Of a DNA stretch of 17,422 nucleotides, positions 7,550 to 15,043 are shown piece after piece. The stretch spans positions 1 through 17,422 of the forward strand of contig CAZJOM010000082.1 in NCBI GenBank assembly GCA_964547645.1, given 5' to 3'. Each line of letters begins with the position of its first letter. Within the stretch, counting starts at the first letter, position 1. The stretch comes from SZUA-430 sp964547645 (GTDB lineage Bacteria > Pseudomonadota > Alphaproteobacteria > Micropepsales > Micropepsaceae). The notes under the pieces are model-generated. The model was not told the DNA's origin, ran no database searches, and was given only the letters and a program-made list of their open reading frames with translations. The translations under genes and the position numbers were made by a program.

Positions 7550-8035
7550 CTAGCCGTTCTCGTCCGCAACGCTCAGCGGCCCGTCCACTTTGAGAGCGCG
7601 CAGCGAAATGGAGCTTCGCACTTCTTTGACGATGCCGAGCTTGAACAGCTTGTCCAAAAGGAATGTCTCGTACGCGGCAAGGTCGGGCACAACGACCTCC
7701 GCAACCAAATCCGCGTCCCCTGATACAATGTGGCACGAGACGATTTCCGGCATTTCGGCAACCCGCTTCTGTATGAGAGCGGCGTTTCGATCGTGATGAC
7801 CGTCAACCTTCAATTGCAGGAACACGGTCAGCGACAATCCGGCGTTCCGGCGATCGAGGCGCGCCGCATACTTTGCGATCACGCCTTCGCTTTCGAGTCG
7901 CTGCATCCGGCGCTGCGTCGGTGTCGGCGAGAGTCCGATCCGTTGCGCCAGTTCGACGACCGAGATCCGACCCTCCGCTTGCAGCGTGCGGAGTATCTTG
8001 CGGTCGAACACGTCCAATGTAATTGCGCTCGGCAT
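7550..8035 (-). CDS. Lrp/AsnC-family transcriptional regulator
   Basis: The 161-aa protein matches the usual family length. Residues 7-60 form the winged helix-turn-helix (LDVFDRKILRTLQ, then VVELAQRIGLSPTPTQRRMQRLESEGVI). Residues 67-150 form the effector-binding RAM/AsnC domain, with the SGDADLVAEVVVPD segment (residues 105-118) that lines the ligand and dimer interface in this family. Such proteins usually sense an amino acid and often regulate themselves and a neighbour. ATG 8035 was chosen because it gives the typical short N-terminus; a TTG nine codons upstream lacks a ribosome binding site. It is first in the apparent operon with the MDR, lipoprotein and SDR genes and is divergent from the alpha/beta hydrolase. 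Ligand unknown. Confidence 0.93.
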   Translation of the reverse strand: MPSAITLDVFDRKILRTLQAEGRISVVELAQRIGLSPTPTQRRMQRLESEGVIAKYAARLDRRNAGLSLTVFLQLKVDGHHDRNAALIQKRVAEMPEIVSCHIVSGDADLVAEVVVPDLAAYETFLLDKLFKLGIVKEVRSSISLRALKVDGPLSVADENG

Positions 8036-8068
8036 GTGCGTTCCAAGAGTGAATACAGCCAACCAGAG

Positions 8069-8110
8069 AGGAAATCTTAGTGAAAGTCACCTGCCTCGGC
8101 CAAGATTCCT
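8069..8110 (-). promoter_or_regulatory. Putative lrp promoter with overlapping dyad operator
   Basis: On the minus strand TTGGCC (8098-8103) and TAAGAT (8074-8079) are separated by 18 bases, upstream of the regulator ATG at 8035. The two arms of an imperfect inverted repeat, AGGAAATCTT (8069-8078) and AAGATTCCT (8102-8110), overlap the -10 and -35 respectively; one arm has one extra base. This layout fits autoregulation and possible co-control of the divergent hydrolase. Inference from motifs only. Confidence 0.4.
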
Positions 8111-8179
8111 GCCAAATGAGGTGAATGTCGCGCCGGCAGTTCCTCTAGGCTTTCCACCGCAAATGGCGGGAGGGACGAC

Positions 8180-9459
8180 ATGGCTGTGATCAATTCGTCG
8201 TGCGTCGGAGGCTCGCTCTCGTTCGCGGCGATGCTGGTCGCGCTCGCGGGCTGCACAGAGATCGACCCGCAAAGGAGCACCTGTGTCGCCGGCCTTTGGC
8301 AGACGCAGGACGGGGTGACCGCGGCCGCGAATGTCCGCGAGGACAACACACTTCGCATCACCGCGTTTGATGGCCGAGCGTGGACCCTGGCACCGGAGGA
8401 GCAGCGCTGGCGCGGTTCGCTGGGCCAAAAGAGCGGCACCGGCGACACGATCGTCGATGATCGTGCGTGTGGCGACGGCCGCCTGACGATGACGTTTCGC
8501 GGTACAACGTTGACGTGGGCGCGCACCCCGTTGACCGAGCGCCGCGTCGCCTTCCATTCGGGCGGCACGGCACTGCAGGGCAAGCTTGTGTTGCCAAACG
8601 GCGCAGAACCGAAGTCGCTCGTGGTCCTGTTGCACGGCTCCGAAAAGCGGTCGGCTCTCGCGTCCAATCCGCTTCAGTATCTGTTGCCGTCGCAAGGCGT
8701 CGCTGTCTTCGCGTACGACAAACGCGGCACCGGCAACTCGCAAGGGAGCTACACGCAGAACTTCGACGCTCTCGCCCGCGACGCGGTGGCGGCGCTTGCA
8801 GCCGCGCGGAAGGCTCTCAACAAGCCCGGCGTGCCCATCGGACTTCAGGGCGGCAGCCAGGGGGCGTGGATCGTAACGCTCGCCGCCGCGCGGGCGCCAG
8901 CGACCGCCAAGCCGGACTTTGTCGTTGCAGCTTACGGTCTCGCGCAAAAGCCGCTCGATGAAGATCGCGAAGAAGTCTTCGACGACCTGCGCCGCCGCGG
9001 CTTCGGCGATCCTGCGGTGCTGGCAAAGGCGCGGGAGATCACGGACGCAACAGCCGCCGTGATGGTCTCGGGCTTCAACACCGGATTCGAACGGCTCGAC
9101 GCCTTGAAGGAGAAATACCAAGGAGAGCCTTGGTATGCCGCAGTCGAGGGGGACTTCACCGGCGACTTCCTGTCGATGCCGGGGTGGCTGCTGCAACTTG
9201 TCGGCCCCGTTATCGATGACGACACGACCTGGAACTACGACCCGCTCCCCGACATCAAAAAGTTGCCGATGCCGGTGCTGTGGGTGCTGGCCGGAAAGGA
9301 CAGCGAGGCGCCAAGCACGACCACGCTCGCGATCTTGCAGCAGCTGCAACGCCAAGGGCACGCCACAATCGACATCGCCCTGTTCCCCGAAGCCGAGCAC
9401 GCCATGGTGACCTTCACCGAACGCAACTTCGAACGCACCCCGACCGGCATCGTACCCGG
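8180..9459 (+). CDS. Alpha/beta hydrolase lipoprotein (3' end lost in assembly gap)
   Basis: The visible 426 residues begin with a lipoprotein signal peptide (lipobox LAGC, cysteine 25). A roughly 100-residue beta-rich N-terminal domain of unknown role follows. The alpha/beta-hydrolase domain starts near residue 121. It has HGSEKRS (152-158), FAYDKRGTGNSQG (177-189), and the nucleophile elbow GGSQG with S226. D374 in AGKD and H407 in EAEHAM are the likely remaining triad members. The substrate, probably an ester or peptide, cannot be told; dienelactone-hydrolase and S9-like families share this core. ATG 8180 is preceded by GGGAGGG at good spacing. The catalytic core is complete, so only a short C-terminus should be missing. 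Reading through the N run into the following AraC protein would be an artefact. Divergent from the Lrp-type regulator. Confidence 0.88.
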
Positions 9460-9559
9460 NNNNNNNNNNNNNNNNNNNNNNNNNNNNNNNNNNNNNNNNN
9501 NNNNNNNNNNNNNNNNNNNNNNNNNNNNNNNNNNNNNNNNNNNNNNNNNNNNNNNNNNN
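9460..9559. other. Assembly gap (100 N)
   Basis: Exactly 100 unknown bases, the conventional placeholder for a gap of unknown size. It removes the end of the alpha/beta hydrolase and the start of the AraC-family regulator. Gene order across it depends on scaffolding evidence that cannot be seen here. Confidence 0.99.
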
Positions 9560-10255
9560 CCACGCATCGTCGACAGCCTGCCACACACGCGGCAGCGGCT
9601 GCATCGTCACGCTGACGCCCGCCTCATTCTTTTCTTGAACGGCGAACTCGTCGAAAGCAGTTTCGCGACCGCCGGCCGCTTCGTTTGCGGAGATCTATTG
9701 TTTCGGCCCGCCTACTTCGCCCATGCCGATCAAACAAGCACGCTCGGCTCGAACTACATTCACATACCGGTCTCGCAGTCGGCAATTCGATCCCACGTTC
9801 GGCTTCGCGGCTGGGCTGCGATGCGTGGCCGGATGCCGATCCGCAACGTGAATCTGAGTGCGCTCCTCTCGTCGAACACTGCGGGCGATCGGTTGTTGGA
9901 AGCGATGAGCGACGCTGCCTACGGCGCAGCAGCGGCTGGCGCGCCCATGACGTTGGCGTCACATCGCTTGGCGACGGAAGCGGACGCGCCGATCGCAGAC
10001 CTGTCCGAGAGCCTTGAACTTCGTCCATACGAGTTCACACGAACATTCACGCGCGAGTTCGGTCTCCCGCCGAGAGCGTATCGCCGGCAGGCGCGCTTAC
10101 AGCGGGCGATGACCCTGCTCGCCGAAGGCGGCAGCTCGCTGGTGCAAATCGCGACCGAGACCGGCCACTACGATCAAAGCCACTTGACCCGCAATCTGAA
10201 GCAGGAGACGGGCCTCACACCACTTCAATTCCGCGCGGCAACAGGCGCGCGATAG
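9560..10255 (+). CDS. AraC-family transcriptional regulator (5' end lost in assembly gap)
   Basis: The 231 visible residues contain the end of a cupin-like effector domain (HRHADARLILFLNG, then GDLLFRPAYFAHAD, residues 15-56). The C-terminal AraC/XylS DNA-binding domain covers about 140-226. Its second helix-turn-helix has the signature SLVQIATETGHYDQSHLTR (193-211) followed by GLTPLQFR. The YDQSHLTR form is common in cupin-type AraC proteins that control transport or metabolic genes. Probably 20-40 N-terminal residues are missing in the gap. The stop is followed after 73 bases by a same-strand beta-lactamase-fold lipoprotein gene, a plausible target or operon partner, though no shared operator is visible. 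It is in the same frame as the upstream hydrolase only because of the chosen gap length. Confidence 0.92.
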   Translation, partial: PRIVDSLPHTRQRLHRHADARLILFLNGELVESSFATAGRFVCGDLLFRPAYFAHADQTSTLGSNYIHIPVSQSAIRSHVRLRGWAAMRGRMPIRNVNLSALLSSNTAGDRLLEAMSDAAYGAAAAGAPMTLASHRLATEADAPIADLSESLELRPYEFTRTFTREFGLPPRAYRRQARLQRAMTLLAEGGSSLVQIATETGHYDQSHLTRNLKQETGLTPLQFRAATGAR

Positions 10256-10328
10256 ACCTGCAACCACGTCCAATACTTGCCGCCTGTCAGAGGTTTCACT
10301 CCCCGTCTGCGTTGTGAGGTTCGTTCAG

Positions 10329-11471
10329 ATGTACACGTCCGCATGGCTCCGGCGGCTTTGGCCCGGCGCGATCCTACTCACAACCGCTTGCGCGCTCCCG
10401 CCGCAAGTCGCGACCGCCGAACGGCCGATCGTGACGATCGAAACGAACGAAGGAAAACTGGCCGATACCGTCAATCGCGCCTTGTTGACCGCCGCATCGT
10501 CGGAGTTCGGCGGCGCTTTGATCATCGAACAAGACGGGACGACCATCCTGAAAGCGGGCTACGGCTACGCCGACCGCGAGCGCCGCATTCCGTTTCGCGC
10601 CGACACGATCGCCCAGATCGGATCGATCAGCAAAAGCTTCACCGCCGCCGCCATTGCCGATCTCGAAAGCCGGGGCAAGGTGAACGCGCACGCGCCGGTC
10701 TCGACTTATCTGCCCGAGCTCAAAGGCAAAGCCGCCGGCGCCGTTACCATCCGCCAGCTCCTGACGCACACCGCCGGCTATCCGGAATACTGCGGCGACG
10801 ATTTCGAGCGATCGAGCGTTGCCAAGCTGCTGCGCGAATGCCTGGTGCCGCTCGATGCGAAGACCGGAACCTACGCCTACTCGAATGCTGGCTACAGCGC
10901 GTTGGCCCTGGTGGTCGAACGGGCAAGCGGCGTGTCGCTGGAGGCATACCTCAAGGATCGCATCACCGGGCCCCTCGGCATGGGCGATACCGGCTATCTG
11001 TTCACCGGTTTGCCGGCCGCGCGCTTCGCAAAGGGTTACCTAAAAGGCGCCGACGAGGGCGTCATTTCCGATCGCATAGCGGCACTCGACGGCGACTACT
11101 GGAACATAAAAGGCAACGGCGGCATTCAGGCGACGTCGAGCGACATGATCGTATGGGGCAGGGCCCTGTTCGGCGCGAAGCCGGACTCGCCGGCGGTGGC
11201 CAGCAAGCTGTCGGATCGTCGGAACTGGGCGGCGGCCGATCAAGCCAACGTCTACTATGGGTACGGCCTACATGTGGCGTTGCGCGCGGATGGATCGGTA
11301 GAGCGCGTCAGCCACACCGGCTCGGACGGCGTCTTCTTCAGCCTGTTTCGCTGGTACCCGGAAGAGAAGATACTCCTCTACTTCGTCGGAAACTCCGGCG
11401 AAGACGACGTCCGCGCCGCGCTGCTGCCAGCATTAGGCACGCTAAGAACCGCAGTTCCAATACGTGAGTGA
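10329..11471 (+). CDS. Class C beta-lactamase-fold serine hydrolase, exported
   Basis: This 380-aa protein belongs to the beta-lactamase/penicillin-binding-like serine hydrolase family (AmpC/EstB/D-aminopeptidase type). It has the nucleophile motif SISK (S99-K102), the YSN motif (Y184-N186), and HTG (H329-G331) in place of KTG. These three positions define the active site. HTG instead of KTG is common in esterase or peptidase members, so antibiotic hydrolysis is not implied. The N-terminus is a signal peptide: either a lipoprotein type ending LLTTAC (C21) or a cleavage after VATA (residue 30). ATG 10329 has GAGG nine bases upstream; GTG 10314 lacks one. It follows the AraC-type regulator and converges with a second family member, their stops being five bases apart. 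Confidence 0.9.
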   Translation: MYTSAWLRRLWPGAILLTTACALPPQVATAERPIVTIETNEGKLADTVNRALLTAASSEFGGALIIEQDGTTILKAGYGYADRERRIPFRADTIAQIGSISKSFTAAAIADLESRGKVNAHAPVSTYLPELKGKAAGAVTIRQLLTHTAGYPEYCGDDFERSSVAKLLRECLVPLDAKTGTYAYSNAGYSALALVVERASGVSLEAYLKDRITGPLGMGDTGYLFTGLPAARFAKGYLKGADEGVISDRIAALDGDYWNIKGNGGIQATSSDMIVWGRALFGAKPDSPAVASKLSDRRNWAAADQANVYYGYGLHVALRADGSVERVSHTGSDGVFFSLFRWYPEEKILLYFVGNSGEDDVRAALLPALGTLRTAVPIRE

Positions 11472-11476
11472 GCGGC

Positions 11477-13288
11477 TCAAAAATACCAGCCGATCATCGA
11501 CCATTCGCGCATAAAGAGCAGTAGCAAGAATCCGCCGGCGCAAGAGACGGCAAGTATCGCTGCTTCTGATTTCAAAGACGGTTGTCGTCCGACGACTGCA
11601 AACGCGATCCCAAGCAGGGACAGGGCGGTTGTCGCGATCATTGCGAAGGGAATCGTCAGCAAAGCTGGCAACGGGCCGACTTCGCCCATCCGATACTCGA
11701 GTTGATCCGCGTTGCGAATGAAGAGCGTCAATCCTGTAATCAAGACGACCGGCAACGCGGCATTCAGGACGGGTAGCCATCTAACGAAAGATTGCGTTGA
11801 GCTCGTGCTCGGCCCCTTCATGAACCGCACGGCCAGCCCGCCGAGCGCTGCCAGAATAAGAAGTGCGAATCCTGCACCCGACAGTTGGGCCGCGCGCAGC
11901 CGGTCAGTCGCCGGGGACACGCGTTCAAGCGTACGCGGCTCGCCGCCCCAATCGACAAACAGATGGTCGACGCGTCCACCCGCGCCGCGCTCCACTGCGA
12001 TGGGGCGTTTGCCGTCCTCCGATATGAAGGCGTCGTCGCCGATCGAGTAATAGGACCGGTCAGCAAAGTGGAGCCGATCGCCGCTGACCTGAACCTCCAT
12101 GGGTTTCTCTCGAAGAAGCAGCAGCTTCTCCAAGTTCGACCGCTGCCCCCTCATCTGCACGAAGCTGCCGGCGATTGGTTCCAGCTGTGTCTTGATCTCC
12201 GGCAATTTCTCGATCGTCCGCGCAAAAAACCGATCCAACAGCGCCCACTTGAGATCGTCGTCCAAACCGCCGTTTTGGCCGTTCACGACGAGGAAGAACC
12301 CGGCTTTCAGTTCGGGAAGCAACACAAGCTGCGCCGAAAATCCGCCGTGCGCGCCGTCATGCCAAATGCCGCGCGTGTTGTGCCGCGTCCACTCGGCAAA
12401 GCCGAACGTTCGTCCAGGCAGACGCTTGTTGTGAGTGAACTGCTGTTCGTAGACGTATTTTCTTCCGACCGGAGACAAAATGCATTTGTCGCCAAGGCAA
12501 CCGCCGTTTGTCATTGCTGCGACGAACATCGCCATGTCCGCCGCAGTGGTCACCATCGACGTCGAAGGATAGCGATGAACCCAGGTGTAGGGTTGCGGTT
12601 TTAACGCACCGTCGTCGGATATGTACCCCGTAGCGAGGTCGCCGAACACACCGTCCCCGAAATCGTATCCGGATCTGTGCATGCCAAGCGGTGTCAGAAT
12701 GTCGTTCTGCACCATCGCGGCGAACTTGCCGCCCGCAGCGCCCTCAATGACGTGAGCGGCCAACGCGTAGCCATAGTTGGTGTACGACATGTACTTTCCC
12801 GGCGGCCGTATGCGCGGGGGAAGATGCATTGCGAGATGGCTGCCCAAGTCTTGGCGGTCCTCTCGATGCCGCGTTGAATCGCGAAGATACCAATCGTCGA
12901 TGCCCGAACTGTGCGTGAGCAAATGGCGCAACGTGATCGGCCCAAAGCCCGCATCCGGGACTTTGAAATCCCGCAAATAGGTATTGATGTCGACATCCGG
13001 CGCCACTTGCCCTCGTTCGATCGCCTGCGCCGCCGAGAGTCCGACGAACACCTTTGATACGGAGCCGATGCGAAAGAGGGTTGATTGATCGACGGGTTTC
13101 TTTGTCTCCACGTTCGATACGCCATACCCTTTGACGAGCACTGGTTCGCCATTTTGGACGAAGGCAATCGCAAGTCCTGGCGTCTTGGAAGCCGCGGCAT
13201 GTTCGTCCCAATAGGCGGAGACAAACTGTTCCAATTCTTGTGCCGTCCGGGGTCCGGTTTGGAGCGCCTCATCGGCAGCGCAAACGCC
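11477..13288 (-). CDS. Beta-lactamase-fold serine hydrolase with C-terminal membrane domain (5' end lost in gap)
   Basis: The frame stays open into the N run, so the start is missing; the visible part has 603 residues. Its first residues (GVCAADEALQTG) look like the end of an export signal. Catalytic motifs are SVSK (S76-K79), YTN (Y169-N171) and HGG (H314-G316). A linker of about 130 residues follows, probably beta-rich. The C-terminal portion has four hydrophobic helices at roughly 469-488, 505-524, 540-566 and 576-593. The protein is thus probably a periplasmic hydrolase anchored in the inner membrane. Substrate unknown; peptidoglycan peptides, D-amino-acid peptides or esters are all possible in this family. 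An apparent TTG start at 13234 lies inside the coding sequence and has no ribosome binding site. Its stop faces that of the neighbouring relative. Confidence 0.9.
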   Translation of the reverse strand, partial: GVCAADEALQTGPRTAQELEQFVSAYWDEHAAASKTPGLAIAFVQNGEPVLVKGYGVSNVETKKPVDQSTLFRIGSVSKVFVGLSAAQAIERGQVAPDVDINTYLRDFKVPDAGFGPITLRHLLTHSSGIDDWYLRDSTRHREDRQDLGSHLAMHLPPRIRPPGKYMSYTNYGYALAAHVIEGAAGGKFAAMVQNDILTPLGMHRSGYDFGDGVFGDLATGYISDDGALKPQPYTWVHRYPSTSMVTTAADMAMFVAAMTNGGCLGDKCILSPVGRKYVYEQQFTHNKRLPGRTFGFAEWTRHNTRGIWHDGAHGGFSAQLVLLPELKAGFFLVVNGQNGGLDDDLKWALLDRFFARTIEKLPEIKTQLEPIAGSFVQMRGQRSNLEKLLLLREKPMEVQVSGDRLHFADRSYYSIGDDAFISEDGKRPIAVERGAGGRVDHLFVDWGGEPRTLERVSPATDRLRAAQLSGAGFALLILAALGGLAVRFMKGPSTSSTQSFVRWLPVLNAALPVVLITGLTLFIRNADQLEYRMGEVGPLPALLTIPFAMIATTALSLLGIAFAVVGRQPSLKSEAAILAVSCAGGFLLLLFMREWSMIGWYF

Positions 13289-13388
13289 NNNNNNNNNNNN
13301 NNNNNNNNNNNNNNNNNNNNNNNNNNNNNNNNNNNNNNNNNNNNNNNNNNNNNNNNNNNNNNNNNNNNNNNNNNNNNNNNNNNNNNNN
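13289..13388. other. Assembly gap (100 N)
   Basis: A second run of exactly 100 unknown bases. It removes the start and promoter of the membrane-fused serine hydrolase and leaves only 19 bases between it and the stop codon of the SnoaL-like gene. The true distance is unknown. Confidence 0.99.
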
Positions 13389-13407
13389 TGCGTCGCGAAC
13401 GCCCGCG

Positions 13408-13872
13408 TCAGAAGCGAGAGTTTGGATTCGCCGCCGTCTTGCTGGGGCCGGCCACAACGTCCCAGTGTTCCGCAATCAGACAGTTCTCCGTGCGAAACAC
13501 ATCTGCGATGGCGAAGGCCGGCGCACCCTTTTGCGGAACGAATCGGGCGTGCACGAACACCATTTCATTCTCCGCGATCGTGCGTATGACTTCCCATCGC
13601 GCTTGCGGCATCTCGGCGATCAACCCTTCGAGAAAATCGATCGTGGCCTCCCGCGTGCCCTTGGGCACATCCGGCTTGTGCTCCACGAAGGCCCTCGCCG
13701 CATAGCGCCCGAAAGCGGTGCGCGGTTGGCGCGCGATCAGAGCCTCGTTGTAGAAAGCGAGCACAAGCTGGCGACTATCGCATTGATTTGCGAGGACGCC
13801 GTTTTGATGTCCGCTCTGCGCGCAGGCGGTCAGAGCGAGGCAGAAAAGGAGGCTTAGCCGTCGAAACGTCAT
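13408..13872 (-). CDS. SnoaL-like lipoprotein
   Basis: The 154-aa product begins with a lipoprotein signal peptide, lipobox LTAC with modified cysteine 17. The mature domain fits the SnoaL-like/NTF2 fold: LVLAFYNEALI, then FVEHKPDVPKG, and a C-terminal IADVFRTENCLIAEHWDVV block. That pattern is typical of the group called predicted SnoaL-like aldol-condensation enzymes. The true reaction of this group is poorly known, and an exported form may be a ligand-binding rather than catalytic protein. ATG 13872 gives the signal peptide; the upstream sequence is A-rich with only a weak ribosome binding site. It lies 40 bases downstream of the desaturase-like gene on the same strand and is probably co-transcribed. 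Confidence 0.83.
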   Translation of the reverse strand: MTFRRLSLLFCLALTACAQSGHQNGVLANQCDSRQLVLAFYNEALIARQPRTAFGRYAARAFVEHKPDVPKGTREATIDFLEGLIAEMPQARWEVIRTIAENEMVFVHARFVPQKGAPAFAIADVFRTENCLIAEHWDVVAGPSKTAANPNSRF

Positions 13873-13912
13873 CGTCTTTCTTTCAAAGCGGTGGTGCGGT
13901 TGGGGCAGGCTA

Positions 13913-14788
13913 CTATCTCAGCCCGGCCACATCGCACCCGCGCGCTTCCAATATGTCCCTCATCTCCCAATACGCGCGCGGCGTGCGGTAGAGCGGGATG
14001 CGCGGGTGCAGGTGATGGATGATGTGATACTGCATCCCCATCGACCCGATATTGCCGAAGATCGAGCGGAACGAGCGCGTGTCGCGATAGCGCCCGGTTT
14101 CCTGTCCCGGATGATGCGGCGCCCAACTTAGATAGAAGCGGATGTAGATCAGCGCCATGTGCCGCGGCAGCCACCACAACAGCGCCGCCTCGATCGCATA
14201 GCCGCTCCACGCGAGCCCGAACAGAATGCCGTAAAACACCAGCTGATAGATCACACCGTCGAGCTGAACGTCCGGCCGCCCGATCCGCTGCAACGCAACG
14301 CCATAGGCATTGAACCCACCGCTCGCGCGCGGCTGATTGTTGACGATCGTCCCCCAGATCGACGCCCACGGCCCGCTCGCCGTTGAGGAGTAATCCGGAT
14401 CGAGCTCCGGATGGTTCGCATGCTTGTGGTGTTCCATATGCGTGAGCTTCGCCACCCGGTACGGCAACACCAGCGGGATCGTCGATATATGCCCGACGAG
14501 TTCGTTCAGCCAGCGCAACGGTGCGCCCGGCTTCGCAATGATGTCATGCTGCGCTTCGTGCGACGGCAAGTACGACAGCATGATGTTGAGCGTCGCAATC
14601 GGAAACGCGATCCAGAGCGGCAGAACGCCCGAAAACACCAACGGCCAAAGCGAAAGCCAAACCGCAAGATTCGCAAACGCCCAGATGACCGCAAGCCACG
14701 GAAACTGATCGATATGCCGCGCCGCAATCTCCCGCTCGCGCCGGATCAACTCCGCCTCCGGCAGAGAGCGCAACTCAGCCGCGCTCAT
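13913..14788 (-). CDS. Membrane fatty-acid-desaturase-family di-iron enzyme
   Basis: The 291-aa protein has the three histidine clusters of the membrane di-iron desaturase/hydroxylase superfamily: HEAQH (77-81), HMEHH (117-121) and HIIHH (255-259). These bind the iron pair on the cytoplasmic face. Hydrophobic stretches around 30-53, 56-75, 178-204 and 205-222 are membrane segments. HHKHANHPELDPD after the second box and QYHIIHHLHPRIP at the third resemble the fatty acid desaturase/carotenoid hydroxylase branch. The lipid or carotenoid substrate cannot be assigned. ATG 14788 overlaps the previous stop as ATGA, so translation is probably coupled; GTG 14794 is an alternative start with a G-rich stretch upstream. 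It sits between a 62-aa membrane protein and a SnoaL-like lipoprotein in an apparent operon. Confidence 0.92.
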   Translation of the reverse strand: MSAAELRSLPEAELIRREREIAARHIDQFPWLAVIWAFANLAVWLSLWPLVFSGVLPLWIAFPIATLNIMLSYLPSHEAQHDIIAKPGAPLRWLNELVGHISTIPLVLPYRVAKLTHMEHHKHANHPELDPDYSSTASGPWASIWGTIVNNQPRASGGFNAYGVALQRIGRPDVQLDGVIYQLVFYGILFGLAWSGYAIEAALLWWLPRHMALIYIRFYLSWAPHHPGQETGRYRDTRSFRSIFGNIGSMGMQYHIIHHLHPRIPLYRTPRAYWEMRDILEARGCDVAGLR

Positions 14789-14973
14789 ATCCACCGCCCC
14801 CTGATCTGCGCCAGGCCACCCAAAGCGACGCCGACAATCAACCCGGCGATCAGCGGCGAAACCGGCAACACGAACCCCGCACGCTCAATCACCTGCGCGG
14901 TCAGCGGCGCAATGAACCCGACCCCGAAAATCAGAGGCCCAAAATAGAAAATCGTTTTGATGGCGGCGATCAT
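14785..14973 (-). CDS. Small two-helix membrane protein
   Basis: ATG 14973 opens a 62-aa protein, MIAAIKTIFYFGPLIFGVGF at its start. It has two hydrophobic segments (about 4-26 and 32-54) joined by a short polar TAQVIERAG-like loop, and ends with a basic RGRW tail. GGATAAG lies close upstream of the ATG; a GTG 12 codons earlier is less likely. Its stop overlaps the desaturase ATG (ATGA), the strongest evidence that it is a real gene and works with the enzyme. I recognise no family. It could be an accessory or assembly subunit for the desaturase, which is inference from coupling alone. Confidence 0.75.
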   Translation of the reverse strand: MIAAIKTIFYFGPLIFGVGFIAPLTAQVIERAGFVLPVSPLIAGLIVGVALGGLAQIRGRWI

Positions 14974-15043
14974 GTACTTATCCAATGGCTGCGGGGTCGA
15001 ACATAGCACATGTCATACCGCCGCGCGCGAGAGGGGTTCGGCG

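Noticed and set aside
8087..9610. Minus-strand frame of 507 codons spanning the first gap
   Set aside because: It is a shadow of the alpha/beta hydrolase and is kept open partly by the N run.
8180..10255. Single alpha/beta hydrolase-AraC fusion protein
   Set aside because: The two parts are joined only by 100 N. The first has a complete hydrolase core and the second is a typical AraC protein missing its N-terminus.
11477..13288. Antibiotic resistance beta-lactamase
   Set aside because: The third motif is HGG rather than KTG and a membrane domain follows. The family is dominated by esterases and peptidases, so resistance is not supported. The same caution applies to 10329-11471.
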